Shown in pieces: positions 1 through 6,653 of a DNA stretch of 8,583 nucleotides. The stretch is taken from positions 1 through 8,583 of the forward strand of contig JAKJFB010000104.1 in NCBI GenBank assembly GCA_022705125.1. The letters are read 5' to 3'. The position numbers were made by a program, and so were the translations under genes. The DNA comes from Pseudomonadota bacterium (GTDB lineage Bacteria > Pseudomonadota > Gammaproteobacteria > Pseudomonadales > UBA5518). The notes under the pieces are model-generated. The model worked only from the letters and a program-made list of their open reading frames with translations. It was not told the origin of the DNA and made no database searches. The number at the start of each line of letters is the position of its first letter. Within the stretch, counting starts at the first letter, position 1.

Positions 1-278
1 CGCGCGTGGACCGCCGCGACGAGCGCCGCCTCGCCGCCGAGAAGCGCGAGCGGCTGCGGCCCTGGCGCAACCGCATCGCGAGCCTCGAAAAGGACATGGA
101 GAAACTGCAGGCTGAACTGCGCGCGCTCGACGAACGGCTGCAGGATCCCGCGCTGTACGAGGCCGCCCGCGCCGGCGAGGTGCAGGACCTGCTACGCCGC
201 CAGGGCGCGCTGAAGCAGGAGCTCGCCACCGTCGAGGAGGACTGGCTCATGGCCTGCGAGGAACTCGAATCCCTGTAG
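1..278 (+). CDS. yheS: ABC-F family ATPase, YheS-like, C-terminal fragment (5' end outside window)
   Basis: This is the last ~91 codons of a gene that begins before the window; the frame is already open at position 3. ABC-F proteins are soluble duplicated ABC ATPases that act on ribosomes rather than as transporters, and YheS is the E. coli member this tail resembles. What is visible is only the C-terminal charged coiled-coil domain. It contains the stretch RPWRNRIASLEKDMEKL followed by DERLQDPALYEAARAGE, which matches the pattern I remember from E. coli YheS (PLRKEIARLEKEMEKL, then GDSELYDQSRKAE). Both ATPase cassettes lie upstream, so catalytic residues cannot be checked. The protein ends EELESL, a few residues shorter than the E. 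coli tail as I recall it. Its TAG stop (276-278) lies inside the GTAG head of the REP element at 275-296. The nearest gene, clpB, converges on it. Confidence 0.85.
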   Translation, partial: RVDRRDERRLAAEKRERLRPWRNRIASLEKDMEKLQAELRALDERLQDPALYEAARAGEVQDLLRRQGALKQELATVEEDWLMACEELESL

Positions 279-340
279 GTCGCCATTCATGGCGACAACC
301 GCATTCCTGCAGGCCGTCGTCCGCATGAATGCGGACCTAC
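275..340. repeat. REPIN-like doublet of two inverted GTAG-class REP hairpins
   Basis: Two similar 22-nt palindromic units face each other. The left unit (275-296) is GTAG followed by a stem of GTCGCCAT (279-286) and ATGGCGAC (289-296). The right unit on the minus strand (340 to 319) is GTAG followed by GTCCGCAT and ATGCGGAC. The units differ only at two adjacent stem positions (GC versus CG), and each change is matched on the opposite side of its own hairpin, so both stems stay perfect. A 22-nt spacer (297-318) separates them and contains the 8-bp palindrome CCTGCAGG (306-313). REP elements with a 5' GTAG or GGAG tetranucleotide and inverted pairing are the known substrates of RAYT transposases in gammaproteobacteria. 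No RAYT gene is in this window. The doublet fills the gap between convergent genes and could also act as a bidirectional transcription barrier; there is no clear U-tract. Confidence 0.85.
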
Positions 341-2919
341 GTCGCGCGGAACGTCAGTTCCTCGCCGCTCGCATCCACCACCACCGTGCTCCCCGGCGCG
401 AAGGCGCCGGAGAGGATCTGCTGCGCCAGCGGATTCTCGATGCGGTGCTGGATCGCGCGCTTGAGCGGCCGCGCCCCGTAGACCGGGTCGAATCCGGCGC
501 GCGCCAGCAGGTCGACGGCCGCCGGCGAGACATCCAGCCCCAAATCGCGCTCGCCCAGGCGACGGCGCAGCAGCTCGAGCTGCATCTGCGCGATGCCGTG
601 GATATGCTCGGCACCGAGCGGGTGGAACACCACCGTATCGTCGATGCGGTTGATGAACTCCGGGCGGAAATAGCGTCCCACCACGTCCATCACCGCCGCC
701 TTCATGCGCGGGTAATCGGCCTCGGTGGCCATTTCCTGGATCAGGTCCGAGCCCAGGTTCGAGGTCATCACCACCACGGTGTTGCGGAAATCCACCGTGC
801 GACCGTGACCGTCGGTGAGCCGCCCGTCCTCCAGCACCTGAAGCAGCACGTTGAACACGTCCGGGTGGGCCTTCTCGACCTCGTCGAGCAGCAACAGCGA
901 GTACGGGCGCCGGCGCACCGCCTCGGTGAGATAACCGCCCTCCTCGTAGCCGACATAGCCCGGGGGCGCCCCGATCAGGCGCGCCACGGAGTGCTTCTCC
1001 ATGAACTCCGACATGTCGATGCGCACCATCGCCTCCTGGCTGTCGAACAGGAACTCCGCCAGCGCCTTGCACAACTCCGTCTTGCCCACCCCGGTGGGCC
1101 CGAGGAACAGGAAGGAGCCGTGCGGACGCATCGGGTCCGACAGCCCGGCGCGGCTGCGCCGCACCGCGTTCGACACCGCGATGATTGCCTCGTCCTGCCC
1201 GATCACGCGCCGGTGCAGCGCCTCTTCCATGCGCAGCAGCTTGTCGCGCTCGCCCTCGAGCATCTTCGACACCGGGATGCCGGTCCACTTCGACACCACC
1301 TCGGCGATCTCTTCCTCGCCGACCTTGTCGCGCAGCAGCTGCATCCTGTGACCGCCGGACTCCAGCTCACCCGCAGCGGCGAGGCGCTTTTCCAGCGCCG
1401 GGATGATGCCGTACTGCAGTTCCGCCATGCGCGTCAGGTCGCCCGCGCGGCGCGCGCTCTCCATGTCCAGGCGCGCCTGCTCCAGCTCGCTCTTGATCTG
1501 GTGCGAGCCCTGCACGGTGGCCTTCTCCGCCTTCCAGATCTCGTCGAGTCCCGCGTACTCACGCTCGAGCTCGGCAATCTCGGCCTCGATCTTCTCCAGG
1601 CGCTGACGTGCCGACTGGTCCTCGTCCTTGCGCACGGCCTCGCGCTCGATCTTCAGCTGGATCAGGCGGCGATCGAGGCGATCGAGCTCCTCGGGCTTGG
1701 AGTCGATCTCCATGCGGATGCGGCTCGCGGCCTCGTCGATCAGGTCGATGGCCTTGTCCGGCAGCTGGCGGTCGGTGATGTAGCGTTGCGACAACCTGGT
1801 CGCCGCGATGATCGCCGAATCGGTGATCGTCACGGCGTGGTGCACCTCGTAGCGCTCGCGCAACCCGCGCAGGATCGCGATGGTGTCCTCCTCGTTCGGC
1901 TCCTCGACCAGCACCTTCTGGAAGCGGCGCTCCAGCGCGGCGTCCTTCTCGATGTACTCGCGGTACTCGTTCAGCGTGGTGGCGCCCACGCAGTGCAGCT
2001 CGCCGCGCGCCAGCGCGGGCTTCAGCATGTTGCCCGCATCCAGCGCGCCCTCGGCCTTGCCGGCGCCGACCACGGTGTGCAGCTCGTCGATGAAGAGGAT
2101 CACGCGCCCTTCCTCGCGCCCGATCTCCTTCAGCACGGCTTTCAGCCGCTCCTCGAAATCGCCGCGGTACTTGGCGCCGGCGAGCAGCGCGCCCAGATCC
2201 AGCGACAGCAGCCGGCGGTTCTTCAGCCCCTCGGGCACCTCGCCGTTGATGATGCGCTGCGCCAGCCCCTCGACGATCGCGGTCTTGCCCACGCCGGGCT
2301 CGCCGATCAGCACCGGGTTGTTCTTGGTTCGCCGCTGCAACACCTGGATGGTGCGGCGGATCTCGTCGTCGCGCCCGATCACCGGGTCCAGCTTGCCCTC
2401 GGCGGCACGCCGGGTGATGTCGATGGTGTATTTCTCCAACGCCTGGCGCGTACCCTCGGCCTCGGGATCGTCCACGCCTTCGCCTCCACGCACCTGGTCG
2501 ATCGATTGTTCCAGCGCCCGGCGCTCCAGCCCCGAGAGCTTCAGCGCCTCGCCCACACCGCTGCGGTCCTCGAGCGCCGCGAGCAGCACCAGCTCGCTCG
2601 AGATGAACTTGTCCTTGCGCTGCTGCGCGAACTTGTCGCTCAGGTTCAGCAGCTTGGTGAGCTCGTTGGAGACGTGCACCTCGCCGCCGACGCCCTCGAC
2701 GCATGGCAGGCGGTCGAGCAGCGCCGTGATGCGCTGGCGCAGCGCCTTGACGTCCACGCCGCACTGCAGCAGCAGCGGGCGCACGGTGCCGCCCTGCTGC
2801 TCGAGCAGCACGTGCAGCAGGTGCGCGGGCATGATGAAGTTGTGGTCGCGCCCGAGGGCGAGCGATTGCGCGTCGGCGATCGCGCCCTGGAGCTGATTGG
2901 TCAAACGGTCCATGCGCAT
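337..2919 (-). CDS. clpB: ATP-dependent chaperone/disaggregase ClpB
   Basis: This is the hexameric Hsp100 AAA+ disaggregase that works with DnaK/DnaJ/GrpE in the cytoplasm to pull polypeptides out of aggregates. The 860-residue product is near-identical in length and order to E. coli ClpB (857). It has an N-terminal Clp repeat domain (about 1-145) and a first AAA+ domain with Walker A GEPGVGKT (206-213), pore-loop AKYRG (Tyr251), Walker B ILFIDE (274-279) and arginine fingers R331/R332. A coiled-coil M domain follows (about 405-525). The second AAA+ domain has Walker A GPTGVGKT (607-614), pore loop GYVGY (654-658), Walker B LLLLDE (675-680) and sensor-2 GARPLKR (815-821). No key residue is missing. 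The ATG at 2919 was chosen because [11 protein letters not shown] matches the family start and AGAGGA lies 5 nt upstream; an in-frame ATG at 2949 would add 10 residues not usual in the family. The gene is preceded by a sigma32-type promoter. Its TAG stop (339-337) lies in a REP element. Confidence 0.98.
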   Translation of the reverse strand: MRMDRLTNQLQGAIADAQSLALGRDHNFIMPAHLLHVLLEQQGGTVRPLLLQCGVDVKALRQRITALLDRLPCVEGVGGEVHVSNELTKLLNLSDKFAQQRKDKFISSELVLLAALEDRSGVGEALKLSGLERRALEQSIDQVRGGEGVDDPEAEGTRQALEKYTIDITRRAAEGKLDPVIGRDDEIRRTIQVLQRRTKNNPVLIGEPGVGKTAIVEGLAQRIINGEVPEGLKNRRLLSLDLGALLAGAKYRGDFEERLKAVLKEIGREEGRVILFIDELHTVVGAGKAEGALDAGNMLKPALARGELHCVGATTLNEYREYIEKDAALERRFQKVLVEEPNEEDTIAILRGLRERYEVHHAVTITDSAIIAATRLSQRYITDRQLPDKAIDLIDEAASRIRMEIDSKPEELDRLDRRLIQLKIEREAVRKDEDQSARQRLEKIEAEIAELEREYAGLDEIWKAEKATVQGSHQIKSELEQARLDMESARRAGDLTRMAELQYGIIPALEKRLAAAGELESGGHRMQLLRDKVGEEEIAEVVSKWTGIPVSKMLEGERDKLLRMEEALHRRVIGQDEAIIAVSNAVRRSRAGLSDPMRPHGSFLFLGPTGVGKTELCKALAEFLFDSQEAMVRIDMSEFMEKHSVARLIGAPPGYVGYEEGGYLTEAVRRRPYSLLLLDEVEKAHPDVFNVLLQVLEDGRLTDGHGRTVDFRNTVVVMTSNLGSDLIQEMATEADYPRMKAAVMDVVGRYFRPEFINRIDDTVVFHPLGAEHIHGIAQMQLELLRRRLGERDLGLDVSPAAVDLLARAGFDPVYGARPLKRAIQHRIENPLAQQILSGAFAPGSTVVVDASGEELTFRAT

Positions 2920-2970
2920 GGCGGGTCCTCTGGTGCTGGCGGGGCTCACTGGCGCCCCGTGTTGCCACGT

Positions 2971-2999
2971 TATCTTGGGGCAACCCCCCGCAATTCAAG
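2971..2999 (-). promoter_or_regulatory. Sigma32-type heat-shock promoter of clpB
   Basis: Reading the minus strand, CTTGAAT (2999-2993) is followed after 12 nt by CCCCAAGA (2980-2973). The E. coli RpoH consensus is CTTGAAA, about 11-16 nt, then CCCCATNT, so both boxes match well. The site lies about 50-80 nt upstream of the clpB ATG, which leaves a 5' leader of roughly 45 nt with AGAGGA (2930-2925) as ribosome binding site. A short inverted repeat, GTTGCC (2961-2966) with GGCAAC (2979-2984), brackets the -10 box. A 5-bp GGGGC/GCCCC hairpin can form in the leader around 2941-2958. I see no pairing that would hide the ribosome binding site. Confidence 0.8.
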
Positions 3000-3100
3000 C
3001 GTATCCGGAGGTGTGAATCGGCCGCATTATCCGCGGTCTCGCACCGGATGCGGGCGAGAAGCGTACCGGTCTGACGCTGGGCGACCCGGTTTGGCTCGTC

Positions 3101-3106
3101 TAGAAT
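3101..3106 (+). promoter_or_regulatory. Possible -10 element for the glycan operon
   Basis: TAGAAT at 3101-3106, about 60 nt before the sulfotransferase start, resembles a sigma70 -10 box. No convincing -35 hexamer sits 16-18 nt upstream (the region reads CTGGGCG); CTGACG at 3071-3076 is too far. A 6-bp inverted repeat, TCTCGC (3037-3042) with GCGAGA (3054-3059), lies upstream and might be an operator, but nothing identifies a regulator. This is the only candidate promoter I see for the rightward genes in the 249-bp divergent gap. Confidence 0.3.
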
Positions 3107-3168
3107 CCGTGCTCGCGGCATTGGCGCCGCTGCTGCGCCACGAAACCCGGATCGGGAGCAACGCGTCG

Positions 3169-3864
3169 ATGACATCCATGGTTGCGCCGAGTCAGTTGAG
3201 CACGGCGAGCGTCCCCCACGCATCGGGAAACTGCATCGGCCATTTCTACGTCGCCAAAAGCGTGCGCATGGCCTACCTGTCGATACCGAAGAGCGGCTGC
3301 ACCTCGCTGATCAACATGCTGCATACGGTCGCGATACCCGGTTTCAGCACGATCGGCACGCGTATCCACCGTGAATCTACGCTGCCGCGCGTGCCTGCGC
3401 CGGCCTGCCCCGCAGGGCTGCTCCGCTTTACCTTCGTGCGCAATCCCTACCTGCGGCTGCTGTCCTTTTACAGGAGCAAGGTCCTGAAGATGGCCGACCC
3501 CGACCCGCACGTGAACATGACCCTGCTGAAAATGGGTCTTCGGGAAGGCATGAGCTTTGCTTCGATGGTCGAAGTGCTGTCGACGGTGCCACCACGGGCG
3601 ATGGACCTGCATTGCGCTCCGCAGATATTGTTCGTGTATCACATCGGCAAACCTGTCGTGGATTTCGTGGGCAGGCTGGAGTCGCTGCAGGAGGATTGGT
3701 CCGAACTGGAGGCGCGCTGCGGCGTGCACACCGGGCTGTTGCAGGAAAACATGAAGCACGGCATCGATCTGATCGACGAATACCGTGATCCCTCGGTTCG
3801 CGCCCGGGTTCATGCCCTGTACCGCGCCGATTTCGAGACCTTCGGATACGCCAGTGAACTCTGA
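3169..3864 (+). CDS. Sulfotransferase family 2-like protein (PAPS-dependent)
   Basis: The predicted 231-residue cytosolic enzyme would transfer a sulfo group from PAPS to a carbohydrate hydroxyl. The 5'-phosphosulfate-binding loop is at 39-47 (IPKSGCTSL, with Lys41 and Ser/Thr45-46). The 3'-phosphate-binding segment is FVRNPYLRLLSFYRSK (89-104, with Arg91 and Ser99). The protein ends with LYRADFETFGY (217-227), the usual closing motif of this family (Sulfotransfer_2, PF03567). I see no signal peptide or membrane anchor, unlike Golgi relatives. The ATG at 3169 is preferred because GGGAG lies 10 nt upstream; ATG 3178 is the alternative. The frame stays open far upstream, but that part is antisense to clpB and not coding. 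This is the first gene of the operon, and it overlaps the epimerase gene by 11 nt. The acceptor is unknown. Other enzymes here suggest a sugar of a polysaccharide or protein-linked glycan. Confidence 0.87.
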   Translation: MTSMVAPSQLSTASVPHASGNCIGHFYVAKSVRMAYLSIPKSGCTSLINMLHTVAIPGFSTIGTRIHRESTLPRVPAPACPAGLLRFTFVRNPYLRLLSFYRSKVLKMADPDPHVNMTLLKMGLREGMSFASMVEVLSTVPPRAMDLHCAPQILFVYHIGKPVVDFVGRLESLQEDWSELEARCGVHTGLLQENMKHGIDLIDEYRDPSVRARVHALYRADFETFGYASEL

Positions 3865-4864
3865 GTCCGACGCCTTGCGCGCAGGCTTCGGCAACGCGCG
3901 CGTGCTGGTGAGCGGCGGCCTCGGCTTCATCGGCTCGAACCTGGCCCTGCGCCTGTGCGAAACCGGCGCCGCCGTCACGCTGCTGGACAACCTGGCGCCG
4001 AGCTACGGCGGCAACCGGTTCAACGTCGCGCCGATCGCGCGGCAGGCCGAGGTGATCATCGGCGATCTGCGCGACGAGCGTCTCATGCACCAGCTCGTCG
4101 CTGGCCAGGACTACCTGTTCAACCTGGCCGGGCAGACCAGCCATATCGATTCGATGCAGGATCCGCAACAGGACCTGGAGGCCAATGTCCGCGCCCAGCT
4201 GGCGGTTCTCGAGGCCTGCCGCAAGGTAAACCCGGGAATCCGCGTGGTCTTCGCCAGCACCCGGCAGGTTTACGGCAAGCCGGCCTACCTGCCGGTGGAC
4301 GAGGCGCATCCGCTCAATCCCGTCGATGTCAACGGCGTCCACAAGATCGCCGGCGAGATGTACCACCAGCTTTACGCGCAGGTTTACGGACTTGCGACCA
4401 CGGTGCTGCGCCTGACCAACACCTACGGCCCGCGGATGCGGGTCAGGGATGACCGCCAGACGTTTCTGGGCACCTGGATCCGGCGCCTGCTCGACGGGGA
4501 AACGCTGCAGGTCTTCGGCGACGGCCGGCAACTGCGCGACTTCAACTACGTGGACGACGTGGTCCGCGCCCTGATGCTGTGCGCGCTGGCCCGCGACACG
4601 GCGGGGAAGGTCTACAACCTGGGATCCAGCGAGGTGCTGAGCCTGGAGGCGCTGGCGCAGAAGCTCGTTGCAACGCACGGCAGTGGCAGCTACGAGCTGG
4701 TGGCATTCCCGGACGAGCGCAAGCGCATCGACATCGGGGATTACTTCGGCAGCAGCGCGCGCATCGAGCACGATCTGGGCTGGCAGGCACAAGTGGGCCT
4801 CGATGCGGGACTGCGCCAGACCCTGGACTACTTCGGCCGCTTCGGCGGGCACTACTGGCCATGA
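3854..4864 (+). CDS. NAD-dependent epimerase/dehydratase (extended SDR, sugar-nucleotide enzyme)
   Basis: The 336-residue protein is an extended short-chain dehydrogenase of the kind that epimerises or dehydrates NDP-sugars. The Rossmann nucleotide-binding motif GGLGFIG is at 21-27. Asp45 (TLLDNL) favours NAD, DL is at 71-72, and NLAGQTSHIDS is at 90-100. The Ser/Thr of the catalytic triad is in FASTRQVYG (S135/T136), followed by LRLTNTYGPRMR (185-196) and RDFNYVDDVVRA (228-239). The catalytic Lys is K164 in NGVHKIAGE, but the residue four before it is Asn160, not Tyr, so the normal YxxxK reads NxxxK. I chose GTG 3854 because it lies just before the Rossmann fold and overlaps the preceding stop by 11 nt; its ribosome binding site is weak (GGA at 3844-3846), so coupling is likely. 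The stop overlaps the next start as ATGA. Its place before an aminotransferase suggests it supplies or reshapes the sugar nucleotide for amination; the exact reaction is not determined. Confidence 0.9.
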   Translation: MNSESDALRAGFGNARVLVSGGLGFIGSNLALRLCETGAAVTLLDNLAPSYGGNRFNVAPIARQAEVIIGDLRDERLMHQLVAGQDYLFNLAGQTSHIDSMQDPQQDLEANVRAQLAVLEACRKVNPGIRVVFASTRQVYGKPAYLPVDEAHPLNPVDVNGVHKIAGEMYHQLYAQVYGLATTVLRLTNTYGPRMRVRDDRQTFLGTWIRRLLDGETLQVFGDGRQLRDFNYVDDVVRALMLCALARDTAGKVYNLGSSEVLSLEALAQKLVATHGSGSYELVAFPDERKRIDIGDYFGSSARIEHDLGWQAQVGLDAGLRQTLDYFGRFGGHYWP

Positions 4865-5967
4865 CGATACCGATTGCCGCACCCGTGCGCTGGTTCGAGC
4901 AGCACCAACAGGCGGTGGCCGCGGCCGTAGCCGGCGTGGTGTCCGGCGGCCAGTACATCCTGGGGCCGCGGGTCGATGCCTTCGAAAGCGCATTCGCGGC
5001 GTTTTGCGCCTGCCCGCACGCGGTGGCGGTCGCCTCGGGCACCGACGCGATCACGCTCGGCCTTCGCGTGCTCGATGTCGCGGGCGGAGAGGTGATCACC
5101 AGCGCCCATACCGCGGTGGCGACGGTTGCCGCGATCGAGCGCGCGGGCGCGACACCCGTGGTGGCGGATATCGACCCCGTCACCCATTGCCTTTGCCCCG
5201 AGTCGGTAGCCTCCGTGCTGTCACCGCGCACGCGCGCAATCGTCGCGGTGCACATCTTCGGTCACCCCGCCGATCTTCCGGGCCTGCGCGCGGTGAGCGG
5301 AGCACGGGACATCGGACTCGTCGAGGATTGCGCGCAGGCGCACGGCGCCAGGATCGACGGGCGGCCGGTGGGAAGCTTCGGACTGGCCGGAGCCTTCAGC
5401 TTCTATCCCACCAAGAACATCGGCGCGCTGGGCGACGCCGGCGCGATCGTGACCCACGACGAGCACGTCGCGCGGCAGTTGCGCCAGCTGCGCCAATACG
5501 GCTGGGACGAGACGCGGTGCAGCCAGCTGCATGGCCAGAACTCGCGCATGGACGAGGTGCAGGCCGCGATCCTGGCGCTGAGGCTCGCGGATTTCCCCCC
5601 GGCATTCCTGCGACGCCAGCAGATCGCGCAGCGCTACAACGACGCGCTCGCGAACCATCCGCACGTGCTGGCGCCGCAGACGGCGCCGGGCGCCACGCAT
5701 GCGTTCCATCTCTACGTCGTGCGCACCGCGCAGCCCGAGGCGCTCGCGGCGCACCTGCTGGCGCAGGGCATCCAGAGCGCTCGCCATTACGCCGCGCCGA
5801 TCCATCGCCAGCCCGCCTATCGCGATATCCTGCGAGCGAAGTCACTGCGCAACGTGGAGCGCCTGTACGAGACGATGCTCTCCATTCCCATTTACCCGGA
5901 ACTCACCGACCGGGAGGTCCACAGGATATGCGAGGCCCTGTCAAGCTGGCGCGCAGGAGGGAAATGA
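4861..5967 (+). CDS. DegT/DnrJ/EryC1/StrS family sugar aminotransferase
   Basis: This is a 368-residue PLP enzyme that converts an NDP-keto-sugar to an amino sugar, typically with glutamate as donor. PLP-site residues are clear: SGTDA (59-63) for the phosphate, VEDCAQAHGA (154-163) with Asp156 facing the pyridine nitrogen, and FSFYPTKNIGALGDAGAI (179-196) with Lys185 as the Schiff-base lysine. GQNSRMDEVQAAIL (225-238) and HYAAPIHRQPAY (309-320) are further family signatures. Length is typical for the DegT family (about 365-400). The ATG at 4861 shares ATGA with the end of the epimerase gene, a coupled start. Relatives include FdtB/QdtB (3-amino sugars) and PglE/WecE (4-amino sugars); the sequence alone does not fix the position aminated. 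The acyltransferase that follows immediately suggests the new amino group is then acylated. Confidence 0.93.
   Translation: MTIPIAAPVRWFEQHQQAVAAAVAGVVSGGQYILGPRVDAFESAFAAFCACPHAVAVASGTDAITLGLRVLDVAGGEVITSAHTAVATVAAIERAGATPVVADIDPVTHCLCPESVASVLSPRTRAIVAVHIFGHPADLPGLRAVSGARDIGLVEDCAQAHGARIDGRPVGSFGLAGAFSFYPTKNIGALGDAGAIVTHDEHVARQLRQLRQYGWDETRCSQLHGQNSRMDEVQAAILALRLADFPPAFLRRQQIAQRYNDALANHPHVLAPQTAPGATHAFHLYVVRTAQPEALAAHLLAQGIQSARHYAAPIHRQPAYRDILRAKSLRNVERLYETMLSIPIYPELTDREVHRICEALSSWRAGGK
5955..5960 (+). promoter_or_regulatory. Strong Shine-Dalgarno for the acyltransferase gene
   Basis: AGGAGG lies 7 nt before ATG 5968, inside the last codons of the aminotransferase gene. It is the only full-consensus ribosome binding site among the operon genes. 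It fixes the start of the acyltransferase directly after the TGA at 5965-5967. Confidence 0.85.
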
Positions 5968-6642
5968 ATGGTCTTCGAAAGCAACCGGACCATCGTGCTC
6001 TACGGCATCGGTTCGGAATACGTGTACGAGGCAGTGGAGATAGCGCTGCGCGCGGGAGTGACGGTGGCGGCATTCGTCGACAACCTGCCGGCATCCGACG
6101 GGCGGCAGTTCCCCGGGCTCGAGCCCGTACTGGTGGCGCAGGCGTGTGACGAGGGTGTCAGGGCGTTGCCGGTCCTGGTTCCGCTGATCACGCCCGGGCA
6201 CCGCAAGCAGGTCGCGGCCGAGGCAATGAGCCTGGGTTTCGCGGGGGTGGCAACGCTGATCGACCCCACCGCGATCCTGGCACGCAGCACGCGCTTCGGC
6301 GACGGATTCCACGTCAATGCCGCGGTCGTCGTCGGCGCAAACTGCGAATTCGGCAGGCAGGTACTGCTGAACCGATCGGCCTCGATCGGTCACGATGCGC
6401 AGATCGGGGACTTCGCCAGCCTGGGTCCCGGCTGCGTGCTGTGCGGCAGCTGCCGCATAGGCGCGGGCGCCTTCATCGGCGGCGGCGCCACGATCGCGCC
6501 GAAGGTGAGCGTGGGCGCGAACGCGATCGTCGGCGCCGGCGCCGTGGTGATTCGCGACGTGCCGCCCAACTGCTTCGTCGCGGGCAATCCCGCGCGCATC
6601 GTGCGCGAAGGGGTGCAGGGCTACAACGACGTCGGCGTCTAG
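5968..6642 (+). CDS. PglD/NeuD-like sugar O/N-acyltransferase, left-handed beta-helix
   Basis: The 224-residue enzyme probably acetylates the amino group (or a hydroxyl) of a sugar nucleotide using acetyl-CoA. The N-terminal part (about 7-100) is a small Rossmann-like domain with IVLYGIGSEY (9-18) and AAFVDNLP (34-41), as in PglD of bacillosamine synthesis and NeuD of sialic acid modification. Residues about 100-212 form hexapeptide repeats of a left-handed beta-helix (for example IGAGAFIGGGATIAPKVSVG, 164-183) and end with VAGNPARIV, a typical closure. His142 in SIGHDAQIG matches the position of the catalytic base of PglD, with Asp143 after it. Length fits PglD (about 195-220). The gene abuts the aminotransferase gene (TGA then ATG) and has a strong ribosome binding site, so the two products probably act in sequence. 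Whether the acyl group is acetyl or something larger is not shown. Confidence 0.92.
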   Translation: MVFESNRTIVLYGIGSEYVYEAVEIALRAGVTVAAFVDNLPASDGRQFPGLEPVLVAQACDEGVRALPVLVPLITPGHRKQVAAEAMSLGFAGVATLIDPTAILARSTRFGDGFHVNAAVVVGANCEFGRQVLLNRSASIGHDAQIGDFASLGPGCVLCGSCRIGAGAFIGGGATIAPKVSVGANAIVGAGAVVIRDVPPNCFVAGNPARIVREGVQGYNDVGV

Positions 6643-6653
6643 GAACGGCAGTC

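Noticed and set aside
2941..2958. Hairpin in the clpB leader as an RNA thermometer
   Set aside because: The GGGGC/GCCCC stem does not pair with the AGAGGA ribosome binding site or the start codon.
289..3168. Very long plus-strand open frame running opposite clpB and into the sulfotransferase
   Set aside because: The part before 3169 is the antisense of clpB, with low-complexity Arg/Leu/His/Gln-rich translation and no family motifs. Only the part from 3169 is a real gene.
287..3223. Other minus-strand frames overlapping clpB (287-1288 and 1559-3223)
   Set aside because: They are shadows in high-GC DNA. Their translations are Arg/Ala/Gly-rich, and the clpB frame explains the region completely.
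3428..4993. Minus-strand open frame of 521 codons opposite the sulfotransferase, epimerase and aminotransferase genes
   Set aside because: It is antisense to clear enzyme genes and shows no recognisable domain or ribosome binding site.
6371..6390. Perfect 8-bp inverted repeat ACCGATCG/CGATCGGT inside the acyltransferase gene
   Set aside because: It is explained by the codons for NRSASIGH in the beta-helix. There is no flanking duplication or second copy in the window.
6532..6543. GGCGCC-rich palindrome in the acyltransferase gene
   Set aside because: It follows from Gly/Ala codons of the hexapeptide repeat.
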